50,555 nt of DNA, from assembly GCA_030625775.1 (NCBI GenBank), contig DAOUQC010000030.1, forward strand, positions 1-50,555, read 5' to 3'. The position numbers and the translations under genes were made by a program. This stretch comes from Verrucomicrobiota bacterium. GTDB lineage: Bacteria > Verrucomicrobiota > Verrucomicrobiia > Verrucomicrobiales > DEV007. The notes below the pieces were generated by a model, which did not search any database, was not told the DNA's origin, and worked only from the letters and a program-made list of their open reading frames with translations. Positions 43,534-50,555 of this stretch are shown here, one piece after another. Position 1 is the stretch's first letter, and each line of letters opens with the position of its first letter.

Positions 43534-45096
43534 TTAATTTTCGCTCTTCGCAAGACGATAACACACCACCTCCCGATCATTTCTCACCAGTAAATAGCGT
43601 CCAGCCAAAGCAGGAACGTTCCAGGTCATGTGACTCAGGGCCTGAATCCGTGCCAGCTCTTCATGACCCGAAGGATCCGCTTTAACAATCACAAGTTCGC
43701 CCTGTTCCGCCTGCACCAGCAAGCGATTACCCACCAGTAATTGCTGCCCAAAACCATAACGCCCCCCCTTCCAGACTTTTTTTCCCGTTTTGAGATCGAT
43801 GCAGGCCGCAATCCCTTCATCCAATCCGTAAGCATACCCATCAAGAAGTGAGGCCGAACTGAATTTTGTTTTCAAGCGTGTGGTTTTCCATACCCGCTCT
43901 ACTGACCACTCATCATCCTTTTTTTGGATTTTCAATAGATGGCTACCTACCCCATAACTTGCTGTCACCAATACTTGATTGTTACCCACCAACAATGGCT
44001 GCCCCACTTTTGGAAATTTCCCCGGCCAGTCAAAGCGCCACAACTCCTCTCCCGTCGATGGATTATGACCCGTCACATCCTTGGCATTCACGCTGACAAT
44101 TTGTTTCACCCCGTCCACTTTTAATAAATTCGGGGAGCTGTAACTCGATCCATTACCCTTATACCCCCATACATCTTTCCCGCTTTCCGTATCAAAAGCC
44201 AGTAATGTTGACCCGCTGCCTTCCGCCCCGGATATGATGACTAAGTTCTCAACTACCAAGGGCGAAGTGCTTTTACCCCATTCAGGAAAATGCCCCGCCA
44301 TACGGGGCCCAATATCCTGAGACCAGATCAGTTCTCCACTTTGCAAATTCAAACAGTTCAGTATTCCTGTGCCTCCAAAGGCATACACTTTGTCCCCGAC
44401 AATGGTCGGAGTCGAACGCGGACCCAATCCTCCCATGCTTGCCTCCAAGCGAGCACGATCACTGTGAACCCACAACAGATCACCGGTCAGCAAATCGTAA
44501 CAACTTACCAGTTCGTCCTCCCGACGCTGCTCCAGAGTCAGCGCTCGCCGTCCGACCACTGCAAAGCTCGACCATCCCGCTCCAATCGGCTGACGCCACA
44601 ACTCTTCAGGCGGGTATTTTTTCCAATCGAAGGAAGCTTCCGACTCCACCCACACCCCATCCCGATTCGAACCGAGAAACTGAGGTGAATCCTCCACGCC
44701 TTCGATCTCGCTTTGCCCTCCGCTTAATCCGGATGCTACGGGCTTCGCAGAAGCAATGCCTGCATCCACCTCTGGTGCCCACCTCCAGACAAATTTCGGT
44801 AGTGAAGTCCCCCCTGTCGAGCCTTCATATCGAGTGAGCGCAACCAACAGCACACCTGCAAATATCAGCAAGACCACAAAAATTCCAAAATGCCTAAAAC
44901 GAGTCTTCCATGGTCCCGGCCCCATCGCCGCGTACCAGAGCGCGAGCAAAACCACCCCGACAATCGGTGCCATCAAGTAGACCCAGTAGCGGGCAAAGTG
45001 TTCGCTTGCACTCGCATACAGCATCCAGAGCGGCGCAACGGCGGCGCACAGCACACCAATTGTAATTCGTATTATCTTCAAAAAAATTCCCCTCAA
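43534..45096 (-). CDS. Membrane-anchored PQQ-like beta-propeller protein
   Basis: 520 residues. Three N-terminal transmembrane helices are predicted (about 7-28, 37-56 and 69-87; VYLMAPIVGVVLLALWYAAMG and FGIFVVLLIFAGVLLVALTRY are the clearest), then a periplasmic PQQ/BamB-like propeller. Repeated tryptophan-docking units are visible: ELVSCYDLLTGDLLWVHSD, GILNCLNLQSGELIWSQDI, TLLAFDTESGKDVWGYKG, GHNPSTGEELWRFDW, AACIDLKTGKKVWKGG. It lacks a quinoprotein catalytic domain I can name, so a scaffold or sensor role is as likely as dehydrogenation. Minus strand ahead of the Gfo/Idh gene, gap 38 nt, probably one operon. Confidence 0.87.
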   Translation of the reverse strand: MRGIFLKIIRITIGVLCAAVAPLWMLYASASEHFARYWVYLMAPIVGVVLLALWYAAMGPGPWKTRFRHFGIFVVLLIFAGVLLVALTRYEGSTGGTSLPKFVWRWAPEVDAGIASAKPVASGLSGGQSEIEGVEDSPQFLGSNRDGVWVESEASFDWKKYPPEELWRQPIGAGWSSFAVVGRRALTLEQRREDELVSCYDLLTGDLLWVHSDRARLEASMGGLGPRSTPTIVGDKVYAFGGTGILNCLNLQSGELIWSQDIGPRMAGHFPEWGKSTSPLVVENLVIISGAEGSGSTLLAFDTESGKDVWGYKGNGSSYSSPNLLKVDGVKQIVSVNAKDVTGHNPSTGEELWRFDWPGKFPKVGQPLLVGNNQVLVTASYGVGSHLLKIQKKDDEWSVERVWKTTRLKTKFSSASLLDGYAYGLDEGIAACIDLKTGKKVWKGGRYGFGQQLLVGNRLLVQAEQGELVIVKADPSGHEELARIQALSHMTWNVPALAGRYLLVRNDREVVCYRLAKSEN

Positions 45097-45117
45097 TATT
45101 TCTCTTTTGTAATCACT

Positions 45118-45198
45118 GTAGGACAGATTTCCATATCTGTCTCATATCGACACTACAGTGGCAATCTAATCAGAGACAGATATGGAAATCTGTCCTAC
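45118..45198. repeat. Paired REP-like palindromic element, copy 2
   Basis: Arms 45118-45143 and 45173-45198 are exact 26-nt reverse complements separated by 29 nt. Each arm is itself a hairpin: GACAGAT, loop TTCCAT, ATCTGTC, headed by GTAG. Compared with copy 1 (GGCAGAT/ATCTGCC) the stem differs by a compensated base pair while the loop is unchanged. The TAG of the GTAG head is the stop codon of the metallophosphoesterase gene. Confidence 0.9.
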
Positions 45199-46379
45199 TC
45201 AGAATCTCGAAATTTCTTACTTAGAGTAATATTGCGCTCCGCCTTCTCATACCACCCGGCCTTGGCATGCTGATTGGTATGCAAATAACATTGCGTGCGA
45301 ACCTCTCCACTTCCCGAAGTAAATGTCAGCAACCGTGACATCGGCACGTTGGCGATATTCACATGATAGCGAGTGAGTGCACTGCAATTCACAAACCAGG
45401 CCCCCCACTTTTTCTCAATGTGACTGCGCCCTCCATAAGTATCATCCGGACTGGTATGGGTATGACCTCCGATCCACATATCGATCGCCCCGGGATGTTC
45501 GGCGAGATATTTTTCAAAAGCCTGGGCATCCGGTTTATCGTCGAGCCAATACAAATAGGACGAACCCATGGGACCTCCCTTTGGATAATAACCGTGATAA
45601 TGCTGCTTCCAGCCGCCATCGGCTTTTTTGCGAAAACCTTCCCACGGCCCTGAGGCCACTGTCGTTTCGCGCAGCATGTGGTGATGCGCGCAAATAATGA
45701 TGCTGTCCTGATTGCTCTCAACCTGCTCCTTCCACCAGGCAAACGTCTCACTGGTCACCGCTCCGGCCGGATAGCCCCCACGTTCACCGCGACCAACAGG
45801 CGGCCCCACATCATTGCGATCACTCATGATGAGAAACAACAGGTTGCCGACACGAAATGAATAACGTTCCCAGGTTCCAATTACCGGAAATTTTCGCCGT
45901 TTGTTGTCCACACCTGAAGTCGCCGTATTTTCACCCGTAGGGTCAATCCATTTACGAAACCACCACTGGGTTTCTTCATCCTCAAACGAGGCATCGTGAT
46001 TTCCCGCGAGAGAGTAAAAATCCTCACGCCGATGTTTTTTCATCGCACCCAATTGTTTGATGACCTCTTCGCCCTCGCCATCTTTCGGTGCTCCTTGATT
46101 GCCTGAAAAATCTCCGACGTGAAGAGCGATATCCCAATCAAAGGAAGGCGCACCACGATCTCCGAACTCCGACTGGCGAATCGCATCCGCCAGAGATTCC
46201 CGTCCGCGTTTTTTGTCCGTGCCCACATGGCTGTCCCCCGAAGCCCAAAGGCTAAAATATTTCTGTGGTGGAGGGTCGGTAGCATTGGCACAAACCGCAG
46301 AGAAAGCAGCCGCTGAGCCCTGGGCTAGAAAAGTGCGTCGTTTTAGCGAATGTTTGATTGGGGATTTGTTGTCACTCAT
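45195..46379 (-). CDS. Tat-exported metallophosphoesterase
   Basis: 394 residues with twin-arginine signal SLKRRTFLAQGSAAAFSAVCANA. The calcineurin-like two-metal site is complete: WASGDSHVG (D-x-H), IALHVGDFSGNQG (GD), YSLAGNHDASFEDE (GNHD), IIICAHHHML (H) and WIGGHTHTSPDD (G-H-x-H). Substrate is not known. Its last codons (RDSE, then TAG) run into the REP-like arm, so the repeat inserted or expanded right at the stop. It starts 230 nt from the sulfatase gene, which is divergent. Confidence 0.92.
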   Translation of the reverse strand: MSDNKSPIKHSLKRRTFLAQGSAAAFSAVCANATDPPPQKYFSLWASGDSHVGTDKKRGRESLADAIRQSEFGDRGAPSFDWDIALHVGDFSGNQGAPKDGEGEEVIKQLGAMKKHRREDFYSLAGNHDASFEDEETQWWFRKWIDPTGENTATSGVDNKRRKFPVIGTWERYSFRVGNLLFLIMSDRNDVGPPVGRGERGGYPAGAVTSETFAWWKEQVESNQDSIIICAHHHMLRETTVASGPWEGFRKKADGGWKQHYHGYYPKGGPMGSSYLYWLDDKPDAQAFEKYLAEHPGAIDMWIGGHTHTSPDDTYGGRSHIEKKWGAWFVNCSALTRYHVNIANVPMSRLLTFTSGSGEVRTQCYLHTNQHAKAGWYEKAERNITLSKKFRDSE

Positions 46380-46460
46380 AATTAAATTACAGCTTCTGCA
46401 TAATGAAGAATTCTGATAGGGCTACAAGAAAATACTGAATCCTCAAATACCTCCATCTTC

Positions 46461-46534
46461 ACTATCAGAATTGCAATCAGTATCAGAATCGATTTTTTCG
46501 ATTGGGATTGCGATACCGATACCGATACCGATAC
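46461..46534. repeat. Hexamer tandem repeat and hairpin upstream of the sulfatase gene
   Basis: (CGATAC)4 at 46511-46534 follows a hairpin AATCGA, five T, TCGATT (46487-46503), and before it the same hexamer rhythm continues imperfectly (ATCAGAATTGCAATCAGTAT). It lies between divergent metallophosphoesterase and sulfatase starts, about 75 nt before the sulfatase ATG. Confidence 0.75.
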
Positions 46535-46609
46535 TGGCATTGTATACTGGACTCAGCCGCAAATACGTACCTTGTTGATGATCCAGCCTTCACAAATCTT
46601 TACCCACCC

Positions 46610-48145
46610 ATGAAACTAAAACGCCTCTCCTTACTTTTTGCTTTCAGCATAACGTTCTCACTTCTACTCACGCCACTCAAGGCAGCCGAACGCAACATCA
46701 TCTTCTTCATCACCGATGACGAATCGCCCACTCTGGGATGTTATGGCGACAAATCAGCCAAAACACCCAACATTGATTCCATCGCCGCAGACGGCGCAGT
46801 TTTCTTAAACGCCTTCGCCACCACAGCCAGCTGCGCGGCCAGTCGTTCAGTTGTCATGTCCGGTCTGCATAATCACCGCAACGGCATGTATGGCCACCAG
46901 CATGGTTTCCACAAATTCGCCTCCTGGCACAATGTCGTCTCTCTTGCCCTGCCACGGGTTCTGGCTAACGAGGGATACCGCACTGCACAGATCGGCAAAT
47001 ATCACGTCGCACCGGAAGAAGTTTATCATTACGAAACCTACATCAAAGGCAACAGTCGCAATGCGCCCTCCATGGCGGATGCTGCCAAGGATTTCATCAC
47101 TGACAAATCCGATGACCGGCCATTCTTCCTCTATTTTGCCACCTCTGATCCACACCGTGGCGGAGGCACAGACGAGACCTCCAAACGCAAACTCAAACCC
47201 GACCTCTTCGGCAACAAAGCCAACAAAGGTTCTCATCAGGGAGTGAACGAAGTGTTTTATAATCCCTCCGAAGTCACCATCCCCCACTTCCTGCCTGACA
47301 CTCCCGAAACCCGTGAGGAACTCGCCCAATATTATCAATCCATCGCCCGCATCGATCAGGGTGTCGGGCGACTGGTCGAGATTCTAAAAGAAGCGGACCT
47401 CTACGACAAAACCCTGATCGTTTTCACCGCCGATCACGGCATGGCCTTCGCCGGCGGAAAAACCACCGTTTACGAGGGCGGCCTGCGCGTTCCCTTTGTC
47501 GTCCGCAATCCTTACGAAAAGAAACGTGGAGTCAAACTCAATGGCATGATCAGTCACATCGACATCACTCCGTCGTTACTCGACTTCGCCGGCGGTCTCG
47601 ATCCAAAAACCAACGGCCCGAAAAAATGGATCGATCCCAATAAATACTGGAAAAACAAAGACTACGCGAACAAGGAAAACCGTGGACCACGAAAAGAGAA
47701 ATTTGATTCCTACCACGGCAAATCATGGATCTCCATTCTCGGCAAAGCAAACGCCGAACACTGGGAGACCATTTTTGCCTCACACACCTTCCACGAGATC
47801 CAGATGTATTACCCGATGCGTGTAGTGCGTGATAAAAAATACAAACTCATTTGGAACATCGCCCACGGCCTGCCCTATCCCTTCGCTTCAGACCTCTGGG
47901 CAGCCTCCAGCTGGCAGGCGCAATTCCAGCAGAGCCTCGATGCTCCCTACGGACAGAAAACCGTCGGCCAATACATCAACCGACCCAAGTTTGAACTCTA
48001 CGACATCGCCAATGACCCCGACGAATCCAACAATCTTGCAGCCGACCCGGCCTTCGCCAAAACCCTTGATGAGTATCAGAAAAAGATAAAAGCCTTCCAG
48101 AAAAAATTCGACGATCCCTGGATTATGAAGTGGGACTATGAGTGA
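46610..48145 (+). CDS. Secreted sulfatase (alkaline phosphatase superfamily) with CAASR core
   Basis: 511 residues from ATG 46610, signal peptide KRLSLLFAFSITFSLLLTPLKAAE. Sulfatase landmarks: NIIFFITDDESPTLGCYG (metal-binding Asp-Asp), ASCAASRSVVMSGLHNHRNG where Cys near residue 75 begins C-A-A-S-R, TAQIGKYHVAPEE (Lys/His), SDPHRGGGTD (His), VFTADHGMAFAGGKTTVYEGGLRVPFVV (Asp-His and Lys). The Cys must be converted to formylglycine. Its core has Ala in place of the more usual Pro (C-x-P-S-R). Residues 340-511 match the C-terminal subdomain ending FELYDIANDPDESNNLA. Aryl or carbohydrate sulfate release in the periplasm is expected; no maturase gene is in the window. Confidence 0.93.
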   Translation: MKLKRLSLLFAFSITFSLLLTPLKAAERNIIFFITDDESPTLGCYGDKSAKTPNIDSIAADGAVFLNAFATTASCAASRSVVMSGLHNHRNGMYGHQHGFHKFASWHNVVSLALPRVLANEGYRTAQIGKYHVAPEEVYHYETYIKGNSRNAPSMADAAKDFITDKSDDRPFFLYFATSDPHRGGGTDETSKRKLKPDLFGNKANKGSHQGVNEVFYNPSEVTIPHFLPDTPETREELAQYYQSIARIDQGVGRLVEILKEADLYDKTLIVFTADHGMAFAGGKTTVYEGGLRVPFVVRNPYEKKRGVKLNGMISHIDITPSLLDFAGGLDPKTNGPKKWIDPNKYWKNKDYANKENRGPRKEKFDSYHGKSWISILGKANAEHWETIFASHTFHEIQMYYPMRVVRDKKYKLIWNIAHGLPYPFASDLWAASSWQAQFQQSLDAPYGQKTVGQYINRPKFELYDIANDPDESNNLAADPAFAKTLDEYQKKIKAFQKKFDDPWIMKWDYE

Positions 48146-48175
48146 AATACGCTGGATTTGACCACCAAATAGTTG

Positions 48176-48442
48176 TTATCCAGCCTTTTCCTCTCTTCCG
48201 AATATATCCTTTTGGAACAAAAAGCAGTTTAGCTTATGCGTAAAACTATTGGTCAGATCAAAATCCGTATTGCGTGCGATGAATGCTGTTACTAGAGAGT
48301 ATTTTTCGTTAGTTGCAGTCACAGTGAAAATTCTGCCAGTTGCTTCTATTTCGATCATAGGCCTGCCTGGACCATACTCTTTCATCCTCAATACTGGACA
48401 AAGAAATACTCTCCCATTGGCACCACGCATGTTTACGCCCAT
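48176..48442 (-). CDS. Hypothetical small protein, possibly frameshifted
   Basis: ATG 48442 has GGGAG 5 nt upstream and yields 88 residues (MGVNMRGANGRVFLCPVLRMKEYG, then PMIEIEATGRIFTVTATNEKYSLVTAFIARNTDFDL), a plausible compact fold of no family I recognise. A second frame opens upstream at ATG 48536, which overlaps the nucleotidyltransferase stop (ATGGCTGA), and reads MAEKNKNLKGLTGFYEMSCLIDNLKVERGSLYG before drifting out of protein-like sequence where the first frame begins. The two may be one gene split by a 1-nt indel. Confidence 0.4.
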   Translation of the reverse strand: MGVNMRGANGRVFLCPVLRMKEYGPGRPMIEIEATGRIFTVTATNEKYSLVTAFIARNTDFDLTNSFTHKLNCFLFQKDIFGREEKAG

Positions 48443-48528
48443 ACAGGCTCCCTCTCTCGACTTTCAGATTGTCTATTAAACAGCTCATTTCATAGAATCC
48501 AGTCAACCCCTTAAGGTTCTTATTTTTT

Positions 48529-48990
48529 TCAGCCATCAGGGCTAGGCAAATTTTCGAGGTCTAGAATATCTTTGGTGCGTCCACTTGCTTTTTTATTCAC
48601 TATCAAATCATCAAAGCAAATAAATGGAACGACAAAACCCCCATCAACTTCAACCTTCACGGCCCTGTTTGCCACTTGATCAAAGTTCAGATCGCCGGAA
48701 ATGCTGTTTAATATTTCTATTCGTAGCGGCTCTCGACCCATTCTCGTCATTCTCGCAGGATCGAGAAACATTTCTTTACTGAGCTCAGGCAGATCAAATC
48801 CGAAATCCTTCAAGGCCTGAACAATTCTCTCCGAATTTGCATCACTGATCGCAATCCAAACATCAAGATCTCCCGTATATCGAGGATATCCGTGAAAAGC
48901 CACAGCGTGGCCTCCTACGATCACGTATTCAGCCCCACGGGCACTCAACGCTTTCAAGAACTCGACAAAGTCTTTGGGTAGTCTCTCCAT
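48529..48990 (-). CDS. Small nucleotidyltransferase-fold protein
   Basis: 153 residues in the AbiEii/DUF6036-like group of minimal nucleotidyltransferases. The fold's hallmark, EYVIVGGHAVAFHGYPRYTGDLDVWI, is present at about residues 21-46: G-G-x-A-x-x-x-H-G then T-x-D-L-D with the two metal-binding Asp. Later comes RMGREPLRIEILNSISGDLNFDQVANRA, and FVVPFICFDDLIVNKKASGRTKDILDLENL closes the fold. It overlaps the small upstream gene by 62 nt, the usual arrangement of such pairs. Members act as toxins that modify tRNA or proteins, or as antitoxin-like enzymes; which one here is open. Confidence 0.85.
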   Translation of the reverse strand: MERLPKDFVEFLKALSARGAEYVIVGGHAVAFHGYPRYTGDLDVWIAISDANSERIVQALKDFGFDLPELSKEMFLDPARMTRMGREPLRIEILNSISGDLNFDQVANRAVKVEVDGGFVVPFICFDDLIVNKKASGRTKDILDLENLPSPDG

Positions 48991-49123
48991 TGGATCCGGG
49001 GCTGTATGATCGCAAGTGCTCGAGAACTTCCAAACGTTCAGTCGGACTCATCTCCCACCTCTCCCGACGCTCAGCTGTTTCAGCGTCTTCAAAGCTGTTA
49101 AAAGTCTCAAGTTCTTCAATCAT
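48929..49123 (-). CDS. Small partner protein of the nucleotidyltransferase
   Basis: 64 residues: MIEELETFNSFEDAETAERRERWEMSPTERLEVLEHLRSYS, then TTQRLCRVLESVECPWG. The pattern (acidic start, x-M-S-P-x-E-R-L-x-x-L-E-x-L-R, then x-x-R-L-x-R-V-x-E) is that of the short proteins encoded just before DUF6036-type nucleotidyltransferases, so I take it as the cognate partner, probably an antitoxin or regulator. The overlap of 62 nt with the next gene means the two are translated from one mRNA. No ribosome binding site is evident. Confidence 0.65.
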   Translation of the reverse strand: MIEELETFNSFEDAETAERRERWEMSPTERLEVLEHLRSYSPGSNGETTQRLCRVLESVECPWG

Positions 49124-49301
49124 GAATCGCTGTTAAAGTAACATTTATTCTGTATTTCCTCAAGTACACAATCCCCCTGCCATTCTCTTCTTCATGAACT
49201 TCGCGTGATGCCTCAGTCAGTCAAATTCGGCTGTTTGCCTAAGATCTATCTCCACTTCGTTCCGGTTCAGCTTCGCCTCGGCACATGGTAGAATCTTTTA
49301 C

Positions 49302-49976
49302 TTACTTTGCCTTGAGTGTCGTTGCAATCACATCAGCCACTTGTTTGGCCTGGAGTTCAACCGCCACTTTTTTGTAGTGGTAAGGATCCGAGTAATATTC
49401 GGGATGCCCTTTTGAGATCGAATGCAGATCATTGAGCTCCGCGTTATACTTTTTCGCCAGAGCCCGGACGATTCTATTTCTTTTGTCAACCCGGGGATTC
49501 AGCTCATGTTTTTTGCTGGTTGATTTTAAGGGAGTCGACAAAGCCAAAATTAATTTTGTGGAAGGCGATTTTTTCTTTATATGCCGAAGCACTTTTTCAT
49601 AACCCGTTTGATATTCTTCCTCGGTGTAAGCAAAACCATGCAAACCATTGTTGAAATGAATGACAGTAAATTCATATTGGCTGAGCAAAGCATCCAGCTG
49701 TTTCAAAAATGCGGGGTCGGCAACGCAGGCGGATGTGGTAAGCTTGGCCCCATAAGCCTTTTCTGCCAGAGCTTTGCTCGCCTCATTATAATAAGCATTG
49801 GCAATTGAATCCCCAACCATCAAGACACGAGCTTTGTCCTTCAAGTGAGCTGAATCCACCCAAGTATTGCTCCACTCCTTCGCCTCTCTCTCAATTTCCT
49901 TCTCAGGCTCCGCCCGACCGTTTTGCAACAATGCTGCCTGGCTGAGTAGCATTGAAAGAATAATTATCTTTTTCAT
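49302..49976 (-). CDS. Small secreted SGNH hydrolase
   Basis: 224 residues with a signal peptide (IIILSMLLSQAALLQNGRAE). Block I is VLMVGDSIANAYYNEA (Ser), block III-like FTVIHFNNGLHGFAY (Asn), and near the C-terminus DPYHYKKVAVELQ (Asp and His of the triad). ILALSTPLKSTSKKHELNPRVDKRNRIVRALAKKY matches the SGNH helix between blocks III and V. It is the second SGNH protein in the window, unlike the one at 35363 in length and domain layout. Substrate unknown; such secreted forms often act on acyl groups of polysaccharides. Confidence 0.87.
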   Translation of the reverse strand: MKKIIILSMLLSQAALLQNGRAEPEKEIEREAKEWSNTWVDSAHLKDKARVLMVGDSIANAYYNEASKALAEKAYGAKLTTSACVADPAFLKQLDALLSQYEFTVIHFNNGLHGFAYTEEEYQTGYEKVLRHIKKKSPSTKLILALSTPLKSTSKKHELNPRVDKRNRIVRALAKKYNAELNDLHSISKGHPEYYSDPYHYKKVAVELQAKQVADVIATTLKAK

Positions 49977-49986
49977 ACATTTTTAT

Positions 49987-50555
49987 TTAGTAATTTTGCA
50001 CACCAACAACTTCCTTCACAACGCTACCTTTCAACAAGGACACCAAAGCCCTCAGTGCTTCCGTCTCGTCCTCTTTCCGCCACACCGCCGAGGATACGAG
50101 GGTAAACTTGGGACGCTTCAATTTGATGAACACCATCCGCGCATGAGGCAACTGATCGAGATCTGCAGGCACCAACGCGACTCCTGCTCCTCCGCCGACA
50201 AGCCCGAGTAATTCCGAGAGGCCCGCAGCTTTAAGGGAAACCCTTGGAGAGATGCCCGCTCGATCAAACATTTCCTTCATCATCTCTTTGCGCCCCGGAA
50301 AATTCTTCTCGTGTAAACTCAAAAAAATATCGTCAGCCAACTCAGCAAGGTCGATCGATTTGCGAGCCGCCAAACGGTGATCATCAGGCAGCGCCACCGC
50401 CATCAAAACTTTGCGAATTGCTTCCACGCGAAAACACTTCTCCAATTCAGGACAGGCATTTCCCAGCAATGCCAGATCAATCTCACCATCCCTCAACGCC
50501 GTTTCCTGCCGCCTCGGAGACATCTCAAAAATTTGAACACAAACATTAGGATGAA
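49987..50555 (-). CDS. LysR-type transcriptional regulator, C-terminal part (5' end beyond right edge)
   Basis: The frame is open to the right edge and ends at 49987. The visible 189 residues are the effector-binding domain: HPNVCVQIFEMSPRRQETALRDGEIDLALLG, LMAVALPDDHRLAARKSIDLAELADDIFLSL, and GLSELLGLVGGGAGVALVPADLDQLPHARMVFIKL, the last being the signature G-x-G-x-x-L-V-P of LysR family regulators. The winged-helix DNA-binding domain lies off the window. It is on the same strand as the small SGNH gene 10 nt downstream, which it may regulate or be co-transcribed with. Confidence 0.88.
   Translation of the reverse strand, partial: HPNVCVQIFEMSPRRQETALRDGEIDLALLGNACPELEKCFRVEAIRKVLMAVALPDDHRLAARKSIDLAELADDIFLSLHEKNFPGRKEMMKEMFDRAGISPRVSLKAAGLSELLGLVGGGAGVALVPADLDQLPHARMVFIKLKRPKFTLVSSAVWRKEDETEALRALVSLLKGSVVKEVVGVQNY

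Noticed and set aside
48309-48536. 75-residue frame starting in the nucleotidyltransferase stop
   Set aside because: Its first 33 residues look real but the rest does not; kept only as the possible 5' part of the frameshifted small gene, not as a gene of its own.
1-50555. tRNA, rRNA or riboswitch genes
   Set aside because: No cloverleaf, rRNA segment or recognisable riboswitch core was seen by eye; a covariance-model scan would settle this.

Overview
The window looks like chromosomal DNA of a member of the Verrucomicrobiota. Pointers are a division/cell-wall (dcw) cluster with a fused MurC-MurB and an FtsZ carrying a very long Glu/Ala/Lys extension. Further pointers are many secreted proteins with twin-arginine signals (RR-x-F-L) and PVC-group families: DUF1080, DUF1501, DUF1549/DUF1553 with CxxCH, PVC-type dehydrogenase with CxxCH, and sulfatases. 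The phylum call is inference from gene content; no rRNA gene is present.

Layout. 1-9066 (minus strand): murG > murC-murB > ddl > ftsQ > ftsA > ftsZ, tightly packed, with ftsZ running off the left edge. 9067-10067: a gene-poor stretch with one AT-rich orphan membrane protein behind a perfect 9-bp inverted repeat. 10068-15009: a rhodanese-fold lipoprotein lacking the usual cysteine, then a plus-strand run of TIM-barrel epimerase-like protein, double-GNAT protein and two tandem DUF1080 proteins (the second fused to an SMP-30 propeller), and a 57-residue lipoprotein on the opposite strand. 15148-22595: a Bat (aerotolerance-type) operon of DUF58, DUF4381-like, BatA, fused BatB-BatC, BatD and BatE, with no MoxR ATPase gene next to it. 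22619-26383: small and secreted proteins, several lipoproteins and a GNAT.

26540-30680: a DUF1549/DUF1553 cytochrome-like protein and its DUF1501 partner. 30778-36559: unknown secreted or membrane proteins, a MORN/YwqK-like protein, a creatininase-family enzyme paired with an unknown Tat protein, and a two-part SGNH hydrolase. 36560-36994: intergenic DNA made of dispersed repeats. 36995-48145: a PVC dehydrogenase/haem protein, Tat amidohydrolase, AI-2E-family transporter, Gfo/Idh/MocA oxidoreductase, PQQ-propeller membrane protein, Tat metallophosphoesterase and a sulfatase with a CxAxR core. 48176-49123: a small nucleotidyltransferase module resembling a toxin-antitoxin pair. 49302-50555: a small SGNH hydrolase and the 3' part of a LysR-type regulator cut by the right edge.

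How it fits together: the left fifth is housekeeping wall synthesis and division. The Bat block is probably an envelope complex of VWA, TPR and SH3 proteins. The right half is an exported catabolic and surface repertoire of the sort used on sulfated or complex polysaccharides, although no single substrate can be named. The most unusual signals are the FtsZ (long extension and altered T7 loop), the BatB-BatC fusion with a 19-unit Asp-Lys hexamer tract, paired REP-like palindromes with covarying stems at two loci, and a dispersed 36-bp intergenic repeat that supplies the start codon of one gene.
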